Positions 12,299-24,539 of a stretch of 64,000 bases of DNA are shown here, one piece after another. The stretch lies in NCBI GenBank assembly GCA_031216445.1, contig CM062210.1, positions 3,342,501-3,406,500 on the forward strand. The letters are read 5' to 3'. Made by a program: the position numbers and the translations under genes. Within the stretch, counting starts at the first letter, position 1. Every line of letters starts with the position of its first letter. This DNA is from Lateolabrax maculatus. Lineage: Eukaryota > Chordata > Actinopteri > Acropomatiformes > Lateolabracidae. The notes under the pieces are model-generated. The model saw nothing but the letters and a program-made list of their open reading frames with translations. It was not told where the DNA came from and made no database searches.

Positions 12299-12755
12299 TA
12301 TTTTCCTATCCTCAAACTGCATACTGTAGTTGCCAATTTACACATGTAGAAAGCACTTTTTTTTTAACGCTGTTATTGAACATGACTTAGGTTTTTGCAG
12401 AATCGTCAACATTCCTGTCTAGTAATAGTGTTGCAAACCCTTATGTTTTCTTTTTAGTGTCACCCAAACACTTGTAAATACTCCAGAATTTAGTCCACTT
12501 CAAACACAAATCTTGTGAAAATGCCCTAAGACCAAGACTTTGTCCAAGACATACAGACCTTTAAAAACAAGGTCATGTCACTGTACACTTAATTGCTCTT
12601 GGGGGGACAGTTCACTTTCCCATTCGTTGACTGTTAACACAGACGGACAGAAAATACTGACTCTGTATGAAGCACTTCAGCTAGATCTGAGATCCCTACT
12701 GAGATCAAAAGCCCATCATCATTAGAGGAATCTGGCAAATACCTTGGTTTGATAC
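12299..12755. other. Non-coding stretch, no gene seen
   Basis: At 12606-12621 'gacagttcactttccc' resembles the tip of short-TIR fish elements such as the one at 19.3-19.8 kb, but no partner TIR was found nearby. Otherwise unique. Confidence 0.45.
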
Positions 12756-12845
12756 CTTCAATTCTTGTGCATAAAGCTTCCTCACCAACACAGCAACAAC
12801 TGGATCTATGGTTCTCTGCAGATATGTGCGAACGTCTCTGCGGAT
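12756..12845 (-). other. Exon-like 90-bp stretch with consensus splice borders (unproven)
   Basis: On the minus strand a pyrimidine-rich run ends in 'ctctctgtttag' and is followed by exactly 90 bp (30 codons) in one open frame. The stretch ends ...GAATTGAAG and is followed by GTATCA, a possible donor. The frame starts IRRDVRTYLQ and ends VRKLYAQELK; its mix of charged and hydrophobic residues looks more protein-like than the surrounding frames. I do not recognise the family. Upstream in-frame TAG and downstream TGA limit it to the splice-bounded segment. Only one such segment is visible and no partner exon was found, so chance is a real possibility. Confidence 0.18.
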
Positions 12846-15800
12846 CTAAACAGAGAGTGATTTCATGGATAATCGTGGGTAGCAAAACCTTGCAGAGGAG
12901 CCGCAATGCACGAATCTCAAAATCCTAACAGTGAATCGTGTTGACCTGAGTATCAAGGTAGCTGATGGGTAGATCCAACCCTTACTGGGAAGTTGGCTCT
13001 TTAAGGAAAAAAAAAACAAACACTTATACTCAAAATCCATACGTATAAAATAAACTATATTGTGTGCGAACATGCACACGTGCAGCTTAATAACACATGC
13101 TCCTTTACAGTGGCCTCAAAATGTAGATGTTATTACAAACTACACTATAGACGAAGTGGTTAAAGCTATATATGACTGACAGGGTTAAAAAAAAAATTGT
13201 TTGTGTGTTCCATCTGAAAACTTAGACTCATTATCTTAATTGCAATCTCAGTCTTTAATTAGCTACACACATACCGAGTCATTCAGGTGTGATCAATGCC
13301 CTCTTAATCTCCAACCATAAAATGAAAAGAAAATGAAATCAATGTTTTGCTATCTTTAATTGGAACGTAATGTCAAAATTAATAACAATCAAGTCAATTA
13401 GCGTTCGTAGCTGGCTGATCTGCATTGATTCCAGTCTTTAATATTACTGTGATTCCAGGTTAACTGTCGTCATTACAGGGGGATTCAGCGAAGCATCAAA
13501 GAAATTAATGGAGTGAGCTGAGCAGACCAAATGGACTGGAAAACTCTTAAATTTGTGGAGTCTTAAACAAGAGAAAAAAGGGGGAAAAGATTCAGCAGAA
13601 GAACAACCATTTCGCCCCAGCAGGATCTCTGATTTAACTGTGTCTGAATAAGATCTCTTTCCCAGAAATAGAAAACCCACGCCTTTTTGGAGAACCCATC
13701 CTGTCAAGGAAATTACTTTCCTATTGGGAGGAGGAAGCATTATTTCAGTGTCTTTCAGACCCCCTACCCTAGTTACTATACCCAGTTCATGACAGCCTAA
13801 TCCACATTCCCTTTGTTCAACCCTGTGAGACAAAGGGCCTTAATATAAAGTATTCCTCCTCTATTTAGCTGTAATTTCCGACTTTGAGACTACATAGAAA
13901 AATAAATATGTTTCGCTTTAGGGAGGAATGGACTGAGACAAGGTCATTCAAAGATCCTTGCAGAACAGTACTGTGCCTTTCTGCAGTCCCCTATTAGGGA
14001 AAAAGATCCTACGGCGTGGAGAATGTTTCAGGCAAAAGTGTGTGAGGTTGTTAGTTTGAGTTTGAGCTCTCATACGGCTTAGAGAAATACTGTAGCAGGA
14101 GTGGGAATGCAGGATCATCAATTAATGATTTACCGGGCAGTGGTTTCCCACCCCAGAGCCTGGTTTTGTAATCTGCAGTGAATAAATTTGTATAGGAAGG
14201 TTGCTAATGAGGCTTAATAAAGACGTTAGCCATGGGCTGCAGTGGATGGACTAGTGTCCTATTTAAGAGTCATAGGAGCTGCCCTTTGGGAGGACATGAC
14301 CCGTCCAAGACTGCAGGGTTGCTGGAGTGTTTACCTTAACATCCCTTTCTAAATGTTAGATCTTAATTATCAAAGTGGTTATTTTGGATGTTAATTTATC
14401 CAGCAACACCTTTAGCTTTCTAATTTTGTAAGTGATTAAAAGTAAAGATGAGGCACACAAGCCTTCATGATGTGTTTTGTCTTGTGTGAACCAGCATGCC
14501 ACAGTTCAACAAAGCCCTCAGCTAACTAGAAATGTCCTAGGTGAGGCATTACATTGGGAGAGTGCAAAACCATATCGTTAAACCGCATTACGCCTGACCT
14601 GAGGAGAGAAGGTGAGATTATCTCAATGCTATTGTCTTACATTTGGAGTACAGCCGAGAGTTTAATCAAATCTTGGAGCAATCAATGCACCAGCTCTGAT
14701 GGACACTTCCCCTGCCCTTGGAACCCAAGGAGTGTTCAGAAACGATACCACTGGCAAAAAGAGTCACTTCGGATACATCATCGTGGAGAATGAGATTAAC
14801 CTCCCATCCTCTACCCACTGGGATATCTAATGTCGCCGAGCTTATCTTCGAAGCATTCAATCAACCTCCAAGAACTTTAGTCTATAAACACCTTGCAGTT
14901 CTTTGTTTCTCTTTTCAGCCTCCACAAAACTTGCTCGTATACACTGAAACTTTTCATTGTTTTCATGTCTGTGTTTGTTGTTTTTTTCCCATTGTTTTCC
15001 AAGAAATGATGAAGTTAACCTGCTGCGCTGGTGGGCGTGATTTTGTGCATGTGTGTGTGAGAAAAACACAGAGACAGAGGGTGAATCAGAATCTGTGACA
15101 GTCTAGCAGCATGTGCATGCACTGTGCTTTGTAGTTGAAATATTAGGACACAAACCCCTGTGGCTGGACTGGACACTGTCCCAAAAAGGCTTATCTATTA
15201 TTAACAGGTTTTCCTATTTTCTTTGTCTTTATCTTACTCGACGACATATAAAGGGATAGAGACATTATGGCTGATCTCACCAAATATTTATTGAAATGAA
15301 CTGATTTGATCTCGGATTAAAAGATAAAAAAATGACAGCAAAAATGACAACATGCATTATAATCTCTCTCCAACTCGCGCACATACACAAATACGCAGGG
15401 GCAACCTTCTGACCTCATGCAATACAAAAAAATGGCATTTTCTTGTTGGGAAGATTACAAATATATTATTTAAAGACATTTAGTCCAGATTTTCCTGAAA
15501 GAGATCTAGACAGAAACACGATCTTCCTATTTTCAATTACATCTTTGCTATCCTCAATAATCCTGCATATCTCAGGGCCCCTGTCTTGTTCTCCCTGCAG
15601 TGCACGATGTGTACTGTATGTCTGCTGCACTTTTTGTGATACTCTGAAAACAACCTTTTGTTTATTAAGTGTAAAAGTGTAGCCTGCCCTTGACCAAGCA
15701 GACAAACATGTTGTTTTCCCAGCTGTAGGTAAAATCAGCTGGAACAAGTGTATCAAATTGCTTGTTGTAGTGGGAGGTTTGTGCATTCACTGAAGAGTCC

Positions 15801-17299
15801 TTCAACCCAAGCATTACACACAAAGGCCTTCATGTCATAATACAAATTCCTGACAAGAATTTCAGTCCAACGTGCAAAATCTGTCGAGTGCTGCCTTATC
15901 TATCCACTACAGTCTCGTTTCTAAATTCTTATTCAGCATTTGCATTTTACAAGTAGGTTTTGCTGATCTGTGTAACCTTTGGTGTGGGGCTAGATCAGTG
16001 GCACTTAAAAATGCACGCCATGAATGGCTCTAAGCTGAAGTAACCGGGTGTGATAACTTTTGCCTGGCAGATAAACACAGGCAGAATCACTCCTGCTTCC
16101 TATTTAGCATTACAATGAACTACGCTCTTGGGTGCCAATGTTCTTTTATGTGCCCTTACTCTCTATGAGGCCCTGTCCTCTTCTTTCCCCCACACAACAC
16201 AACAGTAATATGCTGTTTACCATTCTGTTGTTAGGCACTTGCTCATAAAAGAAACTGAAATGCAGACAAAACTAAGTGAAAAAAACATCAAATGTGTTTA
16301 GGAGATTTCTAAAAAAATGCACACTTATTTTGATATACTTATAATCATGCAGATTTATGGGGATATGTGGCCCTGAATATAAACAGGTTTGCTGTATTTT
16401 AAATGAAACAGTACAGTTGGATGACAGGTATAGTGTAAAGATTAATATCAAATACTTGTTGGTAAGGCGGGTTAACTTTTTACCCTTTATACAAGTAGAA
16501 AGTGACTTATTTCCTCAAACTCAGACTAAATCTCCTCTAATGCTTACACTTTAGAAAGAGCTATGACTCACTGCTACTTTTTGTCTCATGAAAAACCTTC
16601 TGTGGTGAAACTTAAAAAATGCACACTCATTATGGGTGCTCAAAAAAGCAATATTTCAAACACGGCTTAATGGCATAATGGGCCCTCTCTATTGTGAAAC
16701 AGCCAGAGTTCTTTTGAACTGTGCCCTTGAGCAACTAACTGGACTTAATACCGCTACTCTTTCTGGAAGCGAGACTGGGTGAAAATGTCAGCTGAATATA
16801 CAAAACGTACATTTACATTAATGTGACCCCTTTCTTTTTTTTTGCCAACGTTGGAATTAAAGTCAGAATTAAAGCAGACCTACCATCTGAGGCCAATAAT
16901 GTATGTGAATGCATATTTAAACTGTAAAAGCAATTTTCATGTTGGCTCGCTGTCAGGTCAGCAGTCATCATTTTTATGCCCTTTCCTGTTGTAAGCATTG
17001 TTTCCCTAATCTAAAGGGATGAGGATTATGGGTATTTTGTCAGCACGGCTATCCGCGTCTGACTGTCCCGAGGCTGTGAAACTGCCATTACAGTCAAGTT
17101 CATTCTGTTTACCCTTGTCATCTTCAAGAATATTAATCATTCAGTACGCAGTCCGACCCAACAGCTTTGGCTCTACATATGTGGACAAATCCTACAGCTG
17201 CCTGATGTCATAGATCAAACTGACAGTCACTGAATGTTTGAGGATCCATTTTTGGACACTAGAAAAATAAATAAAAATAAAACAACTGGATAAATGGAC
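12846..17299. other. Long repeat-poor non-coding stretch, possible regulatory DNA
   Basis: No gene or recognisable mobile element over 4.4 kb, which is unusual for this window. The blocks 13444-13850, 14090-14330, 14550-14900 and 16980-17220 have balanced composition, few homopolymers and homeodomain-type words (for example 'atcaattaatgattta' near 14115). This is typical of fish conserved non-coding elements but not diagnostic. The 129-codon minus frame at 13444-13833 and the 126-codon plus frame at 14718-15098 have no recognised domain. Confidence 0.4.
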
Positions 17300-17777
17300 A
17301 TTTCCAACCATTTTCATGGAGCACAAACTGCTGGCCTACTGTCAGTCGAAGCAATGCTGGCATGCTCACAGTGTCAATGCTGACAACGTGTATAATGTTT
17401 AACCATGTTCACCATCTTAGTTTACTGTGTTTGCATATTAACAATTGCTAATTGGCACAAAACACAAGGTACAGCTGAGGCTGATGGTTATGTCGTGTTT
17501 TGCAGGTCAAAAAGTTTTATCTCCAGAGATGTAACAGTTCACCCTGAAGGGACTATGAGTGTCTGTGCCAAGTTTCATGGGAATCCATCAAACAGCTGTT
17601 GAGATATTTTACTCAAAACCACATCTGTCAAACTCTAATCAAGAGATAAACGTCAGTAGGCTTCAACCTCTGAGGACCACGAATGTTTAAATTTCGTATC
17701 AATCCATCAAGCACATGATAAGATACTGTAATGAATGAGTGAAAACTTTGACCCGCTGGTGGCTGGAGATCACCAAA
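17300..17777 (+). repeat. Fish interspersed repeat, family 1, copy B
   Basis: Ordered motifs include 'gcatgctcacagtgtcaatg', 'accatgttcaccatcttagt', 'gctaattggcac', 'gtacagctgaggctgatgg' and 'tttgcaggtc', then 'tttcatgggaatccatcaa' and 'gttgagatatttta', then 'gtcagtaggcttcaacctct', and 'gacccgctggtggctgg'. I recognise this as a percomorph fish repeat. The statement-and-repeat structure (the 'catgaatgt...aatccatc...gagatatt' module at 17549-17611 and again at 17672-17728) shows an internal tandem duplication. The same module is the core of copy A at the window's left edge. Confidence 0.7.
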
Positions 17778-18534
17778 CAGCAGCCTAATACCGATACCTG
17801 TTTAATCAATATAAAAGTCTCAGATGATTTAATATATTACCAACACACAGTGAAATATATACAAGGCCATAAAATATAGATGTAAAATGGTCAATTGAGC
17901 TAAACGATCGTCTTTAGTTTTTAATTAACAGCAAGGGAAAAGACCTTGGTAAGAGGACGTGAGGGCTGTTGGTAAATGTCATAAATAAGTCAGTGAGGCA
18001 GCATGGAGTCAGACCTGTTAGTGTTTGCCAGTAGAGTCCTGAACGAGTCCTTATTTTCGTACTGCAAGCACATTTATCACATCAATGTGGAGACTAAGCT
18101 GGTATCCATCATCATGACAGATTTTGTTCCACAAGTGGTCCCACCCTGCAAGGAGTGTACTGACACCTGCACTGATGCCTGTTGGGTTCAATTTAGTCCA
18201 TGCCAATTTGCTTGCAATTGAATTCAAAGAGTTGCTCATAGTTTTATTAATTCATTGTGTAGTAATTGGTTACCTTGATTAATAATCAAGGAACATGCAT
18301 ACTTGAACGTATCAGTCATCCAGGAGTATCATGCTTGTTTTTAGTTTCTCAATTGGTTTTTGTAATTTAACCTATAACAAATTCCTCTTGATTTATATTT
18401 CATAGAAATTTAATTGATGGAAACCTCAAAATACTGTGCAGGTCTAAGGAGCTTTTCTTACCTCCCTGAAAGGGGATTTTTATTTTATTTTTTGAATTCC
18501 TGCAGGGATCTAGACTACCTGACCCAATGTCGGA
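17778..18534. other. Non-coding stretch, no gene seen
   Basis: Unique AT-rich DNA. A small palindrome CCTTGATT-AAT-AATCAAGG lies at 18273-18291. Overlapping 60-70-codon frames on both strands at 18003-18239 resemble no known protein. Confidence 0.5.
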
Positions 18535-18790
18535 CTCTACTTTGAAGGTAATGAGAAGAATCTGAAATTAGATTCTCTATTTAATTGGGAGCCAGTGTGA
18601 GGGAGTATGGGAGCTATATGTGCTCTATGGTTGGTCCTTGTCAGTACTGTAGCTTGGCTGCATTTTGAACTAACATAAAATGTGATAAGGCACCGCTGCT
18701 AAGGCACATAAATTAGGCATGCAATAGTTGAGGCAGGATAAGATGAGGGAATGAACATTTTGGTCAAGAGCAGAACGAAGCTGACTTTGG
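18535..18790 (-). mobile_element. L2-type LINE reverse transcriptase fragment (dead)
   Basis: Minus-strand conceptual translation in three frames gives, in the order expected of fish L2/CR1-group reverse transcriptases: LILSCLNYC (for the family's ..SRLDYCN..), then LVQNAA, then HRAHIAPIL, then HWLPIK-stop-RI-stop-FQILLITFK. These are the well-conserved motifs near the end of the RT domain. At least two frameshifts and several stops show it is non-functional. Both ends are truncated, and the fragment stops just before the ..GLAP.. block. A non-overlapping, more C-terminal part of the same kind of element lies on the same strand at 28.15-28.40 kb. Confidence 0.85.
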
Positions 18791-19344
18791 AAATGTCTCT
18801 GAGCTGGACATTAAAAAGATATATGACGGTCATGTGGAAACTTGTGACATGAGCATGATCGCTTGTGTTTACTCAAAGACAACTGCTTATGTTTTGTCCA
18901 TAAAAATAACAACCATTATGTACCCGTCAGTAGACAATAAGCATTCATAAGAAAGAAAGCTGTGCCGGATGAAGGACATACTAGTCATAGAGGTGCTGCA
19001 AAATCAATGGTACTGTGTCACTTTAGAGAGGCCAGTGTTTTGTCAGAAACTTGTGTAGGCTGATAACTTCTACCAATGTTGATACTTTGTTAACCCGAAT
19101 CACCCGAAAAACTCTTCACTGTAAATCATTCTTAAAGACACAGTGAAACAAATAAAATACATCTCCAAGTTCTAATCTTGTCTTAATTGTTCAGTTATCT
19201 ATAATTGTCAATCAAATACATGTCAGTCACCTTTGAGTGTTTTTCAAATGAAAATCTCTCTTTTCCTTTAAAACAAAAACTGAACAATATAACATTCATA
19301 AATGTAAGAAGGTAAGGGTACATGCTGAACTGGTGTACTGTAAT
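18791..19344. other. Non-coding stretch, no gene seen
   Basis: Unique AT-rich DNA with no open frame of note and no repeat that I recognise. Confidence 0.5.
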
Positions 19345-19791
19345 TTAAAGAGCCATTTTACCTAAAGAATAAAGAAGTCATAATAAAAGAAAATTATTAA
19401 GTGTAAGTGGAAAATGTTCTTTTGTTTGTTGTTTTTCATTTGGATGAAATCATTCTTTCAGTAGCGTACCAGTGCCAACTTCTAGGTCTGTTTTGTTATT
19501 TGCCAGAGTGTCTGACTAAACCGAGTGCGCCTCTGAAAGTGGTTTTGCTGTTCACTTTGTGCGACTTCACGCTGTTTGAAAACCGCCTGCGTGCTGCTCT
19601 TAACTAAACGGCATCCGTCTGTTCAAATTTGATCACATTTCAAATCGCATCTTACCTGAGCACTGAGAATCTAGTTCCATTATATTTGAGAGAAGGCAGA
19701 CATCTTTACGACATCTTACTCCCACCAAAACAATCTGAAGGTAAGAGGACAAGTATGTATTTTTTATTTGGGAGTGAACTGTCCCTTTAGG
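19345..19791. mobile_element. Probable non-autonomous short-TIR DNA element (hAT-like)
   Basis: The left tip 'ttaaagagccattttaccta' and the reverse complement of the right tip 'cctaaagggacagttcactc' are imperfect inverted repeats of about 20 bp. 'Gtgaactgtccctttaa'-type ends are typical of abundant non-autonomous fish elements. The interior words 'gagtgcgcctctgaaagtgg' and 'gagagaaggcagacatcttt' also fit such repeats as I remember them. No transposase is encoded; the 66-codon frame at 19407-19607 is incidental. A target-site duplication was not clear, so the hAT assignment is tentative. Confidence 0.5.
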
Positions 19792-20456
19792 CATATTTTG
19801 TTCAGTTACAGAATCACTTTTGTCTCATTATATTTTTCCATCATGCTGCATAAGGACATTATTCCTTCAAGGTAAGTTGGTTAACTTGTGTTTTTTTTTT
19901 TTTTTACTTTTAGTCAGGTTCCTTGTTTTAGGAAAGTTGAGATAAAGTTTTAGATAAACTAAAACTTTTTCTCAGCATTTCAGCCAGCTTTTATCTGAAC
20001 AGTGTGCTATCAGGGTTTGAGAGCTCCTAACAAATACACTTTCTCTTTCCTCAGTAACTGATGTGTTTTTCTGGACTGATTTTACGCCTGAAGCAACTGG
20101 AAAGAAAGATGTTGAAAATTAAAATAAAGATACAGAAATGACGAAAACAGATAAAACAATAATAATGAATCATACTAGGCTATTAATGTGGTCCACATAA
20201 AAGAACTGATTTTCTCCTGCATCTGTGATAACAGCGTTCATTTGCCTCTGGCAGCTGAAGCCTGGGTTAGGAGTCACACGTGTGCACAAACGTGTGCATG
20301 AGTACGGAGTCACGTGCACACGTACATGCATCTGCATGGCTGAGATTACTAATTACACACAGACGCACAAACATATTCCCATGTAGGACTTTTAGTAAAT
20401 ATTCACACAAGTGTATATACGCGCGTCTTGTCTTCTGTGAACCTTTCCACCGCCCA

Positions 20457-20458
<2 letters not shown>
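19792..20458. other. Non-coding stretch with alternating purine-pyrimidine DNA
   Basis: No gene. From about 20273 to 20335 the sequence is dominated by ACGTGTGCAC-type words ('cacacgtgtgcacaaacgtg'), leading toward the (GT)n tract. There are several E-box-like CACGTG sites. This looks like decayed (CA)n/(GT)n. Confidence 0.5.

Positions 20459-20487
<29 letters not shown>
20459..20487. repeat. (GT)n microsatellite, about 14 units
   Basis: Uninterrupted GT for 29 bp. Frames reading through it on the minus strand give a His-Thr repeat that is clearly an artefact. Confidence 0.97.
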
Positions 20488-20964
20488 CCTTTCTGTGCAC
20501 CTGTTGTAATGTGTAATGTGCGAGTGCTGCAGTAGGTTTGGACAGAGGTTATAAAAAAACTGTTTTATGTGTGTCGGTTGTATGGGTGGCTGAAAGTGTT
20601 ATTTTATTTTATCTATAAGGATCAAGCTTCTTTTATTTGTCATTTCACACCACAGGGTTGCAATAGGTAATGAAAGCCTCTTACACACATAGAACATACA
20701 GATAATTCAATTTAGAATAGAACAGGATAAAAAATGAACTAAAATGAAAACAATACATAGTTATTAAAGACATATAACCCAAGCCTAATTTTCCAATGCC
20801 TACTTTCCAATGTGTTTTAGCAATAAAGCCAAAAAAAAAAAAATAATGAATTAAAACAAAAATGTAGAAAAATTTGCAGGAGCTAAGCATCTAGATGTGC
20901 CACCGTTGCCATTGAGTATATATGTGGAGTATTTTATACGTGTATTCTAACTCATTTGTTTAAT

Positions 20965-21022
20965 GTTTACTATGTTTTACTGTAAAGCACAATGTGCTAT
21001 ACAAATAAAATTGACTTGACTT
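20965..21022 (+). repeat. LINE/SINE 3' tail fragment
   Basis: The segment 'actgtaaagcacaatgtgct' followed by 'atacaaataaaattgacttg' and a TTGACT repeat matches the characteristic 3' tail shared by several fish LINEs and their SINE partners, which end in short tandem TTGAC units. About 280 bp upstream, at 20625-20680, 'tttatttgtcatttcacacc' may be part of the same or another repeat. No coding part remains. Confidence 0.55.
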
Positions 21023-24000
21023 ATTCCTGTAGATAACAAAATTGGATAAAAGCACACAAACAACATCTTTTTGGATGGTCAATTTTCACATGTGAAAGAG
21101 TATCATTTTCAAAAGCAATTTTCTTATAATTTATAAATCTGCAAACACTGCGGCACCATTTTCTCTCCACTCCTTTCTCCCTTTGCAAAAAAACTTTTAT
21201 TAACTGCATTACAGCTCTCTCTACCTACACAAGAACAGCACAGATAACCTCCTTTTGTGGTGGTGGAAATAACTAACTGAAGTAGAAGGAGAAAAGGCAG
21301 ATTGAGAGAAGGTAGATACACCAAAAAGCTAAATCACAACACTTTATCCTGTAATGCACTGAACATCACAGATTGATTGATGGCCTCTAAATGCATAAAA
21401 GTGATCAAAGATGTATTTCTCCTCTGAACAGAACAACATAATGCTGCCTGCCATGCAGTACTGGCCTTAAAGCACTGTAATAAAATGCTGACTTTATAGA
21501 CTGTATGGAGACGATTATGTCTACACTGCTGTAGGTTTTTACATTGTCACCATTTTCATGAAATCTTCCAGCAAATGTTGACTCTTAAACTGCTTCGACG
21601 GCTGAATGTGAGTGCAGATTTAGGTGAGTGCACGAGCATTTTGTTTGCTCATAAGGGTGGACTTCGTTTGAACTAAATAAATGTGGTGTGGTGGGACAAT
21701 TTGTTTTTCAGTGCCCACTGATCTGGAGCAAGAGACACAACCATCAAAGCAGCAAAGATTAACAATGCTGTTTCATGGGCAGTTAACCCATAAAACAACA
21801 CTCAAGCACCATCTCATGCCACACTCCAGTGCCCACAGCCTGTACACACATATGTCATTCTTTTGAAATAGTAAAGGTCCAGGATTTCAGGCATGTAAGG
21901 GCAGAACGCTGCTGTTGATTTATTAAGCTGCTTGCTGATTTATGAAGTTTGTCAGAGAGCTGCCAAAATCAGAGATACATTCATGAAAGCCCGGAAACTT
22001 TATTCATTATACATTATAACATTAGCCATCATGGGCTCGCTGTGAGGGGTGGAAGCAACAACACCTGACTGAGAAAATTAGAGTGATGGAAAGGTTTGGG
22101 AATTGAAAATCTGAGAAATACAATGTAAGGTTTGATTTTTAAAAAACAACAAAACAAAGCAATTCTTTGTGGAAATAACAGAAATAGCTTAAGTGGCACA
22201 AGAGCTATAAATAAATGAAAGCAGCTTCAAAATGGAAGTGATGAAACTACAATTAATTAGTGTTTTAACTTGTTTTTTGACTCTGTCTTTTAATTAAAGC
22301 ACCTAATTAAATTTTGATAGTTTTAACCACTCTTTTTAAATTGATGGTTGTTTAAAAATGGGTACCCTACACGTGCGTTTGAATTCTGATGGATGGCGTG
22401 AAATCTCCCCTCTAACCCAAACGTGTTTATGTAACTGATGAGAAGTAATGCCACTTGGGAGAAGTTTCAACCTTGCTCCAACACTGAAATCGACTTTGCG
22501 TCTCAGCAGTGACAAGACCTCCGCCATAATGCACTGGGGCAGGAAGTGAAGTGGGCTTATTGTGACCCCGGCAATGTGTTTGTCGTTGCCCTCAGGTAAT
22601 CTGACTGTGGTTGATTGCACCTGGGAACAATTAAAGCCAATAAGGTTAACTACGGTTGAACCATTACCTCTTCAGCTTAAGGTCAATGATGGATGACTTG
22701 AGAGTTACTTTGTTTTTTTGCTTTTATGTTAGAGCACTGTTACGTGTACTTTGAAAAATGTGGTTTGTCTTATTAATTTATATTTTATTTTTTCTATATT
22801 AGTGTAGAGGCATAGTAAAATATAATAAATCTTCAACATCAAAGGCAATGGTTTATCTGCAGATTGTGTTTGGTTGTGATCATCAAGGAGATTTCCATCA
22901 AAACATTAAAAGTTTAAGTATTTTTAATTGTAATTTATTAACTTAGACTGTTGGCTCATATTTAAAGGGGAAGATCTGTTTAATTGTCATGGGGAGCCTT
23001 TGAAAGCAGCTGCATAAATGTCCTCTGGGGCTCCGGAGAAAGTTTTCAGAAAGCTATCAAAATAACTCCTGTGATGTGAACAGGGTCTTCTCAGATTGGT
23101 CCTCAGGTTTCAATTTTTATTTTTATTTTTATGTACAGTCTGTGTTTTAAACTTGAGGTGCAGAAATGTGAAAACTGAAAGCAGGGAGGATTTAACAAAT
23201 TTTCAGTGGAGCTCGACCTATACTAGGGACTAAATGTCAGGGAATGTAACCATTCTGTTTTATTTTTAAAGGTATCTCTAACCAGTCCTCCACCTTTCTG
23301 GAAGTAAAAATGGACAGCTGAAGTACCCGATAAGGTGTCAAAACAGAAATACATCAGACTCTAAATATAACTATGTACTATACTATTTCTTTTAACAGCT
23401 GTAGGTTCAAATTCCACAGGAAAAAGTATGGACATGGATTGACCAGAGCCTTTGGGTCAATCATGAATAATTTGATGAAACATCAAAAGAAAGGGATTTT
23501 TCAGTACTTCCTGTAAGGTCTTATGATCCTGTATAGATCAGTACATATACCTTATACCTTAGCATACAGTTTCCAAGCCTGCCTAGTGTTAAACTGCAGT
23601 ACAAGTATAATCTTCCTTATGATGTATGCACTGTATTCTGTACTGTATTTGTAACCTCGCTTTATTTTCCTGTTTATTCTCTCTGGCGTTGTGCAGAGGG
23701 GTCATCAGAGTCTTTGCTGTCAGTCTCTTAGCATCAGATCTCTGTCATAACATGTCTCTGGCATTCGACGCAGCAGCAGAATTCACAGATGAAACGCTCC
23801 TTTGATCAGCGAGTCCTTTGAGTGCGCTCTTTAAACCTCCGCTGCCACTGTGGGCATTCAGGGGGCATCAGCAGCAATGCCACAACACTACCATTGTGCT
23901 GGAGCCTCTCGCCCGATAAAACTCACTGAGAGCGTACAAAAACATGAAGCCAAGCGATCAAATTGCATTCCTTTAATGCCTCGCTGTGCTTAAATCATCT

Positions 24001-24539
24001 TAAATAATGTCGGACATGTGCAGAATACCGCCTTGTCCAACATCCCCAACATCTTGTTTTGAAGTGCTGCAGTTTGGTACTTGTAATGCATTTCCAGGCT
24101 GTTCCCTAGCACTTGCATTTTTCACAGACAGCTCTCCCAAAGGACTTACTGTAGCTTTCAATAGACGTCAACATTTCCACTGTGAGTAGATGTTGATCTG
24201 ACTGCCTACATCATCGCTGCTACCCCTTGTACCTGTAAATACAGCAGCACAGTGAAATTTAGGACTGTAGTCGTCCAAGTTCATCTGTTTGACACCTAAA
24301 ATAAATTGTTATATCATTGCTTAAGGTCATAATGTGAAAACATTATAACGTTTTGGTTTGACTTTGAACTCCTGCATGTCATTGTCAAGTGCTGTGTTTG
24401 GGTATAATGAATCGATCATGTTGTCTTTCACAAAGAGGTCACTCGTCTCTTATATTGCAAAGGAAAACAGTTTAATGTTAATGTTTTATAAAATGTGCTG
24501 ATACGTTTTCGATCATTTGGATAGATTTTCTCTCTCCCA
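21023..24539. other. Long non-coding stretch, no gene seen
   Basis: Unique-looking DNA. The stretch 22240-22320 is rich in TAATTA words ('acaattaattagtgttttaa', 'cacctaattaaattttgata'), as in homeodomain-bound enhancers, but it is AT-rich enough for this to arise by chance. Frames at 22336-22620 (minus, 94 codons) and elsewhere show no domain. Confidence 0.45.

Noticed and set aside
13444..13833. 129-codon minus-strand open frame
   Set aside because: No recognisable motif; composition fits non-coding DNA with locally higher G+C.
23395..23425. B-box-like GGTTCAAATTCC near 23404
   Set aside because: No A box and no tRNA stems; the word is expected occasionally by chance.
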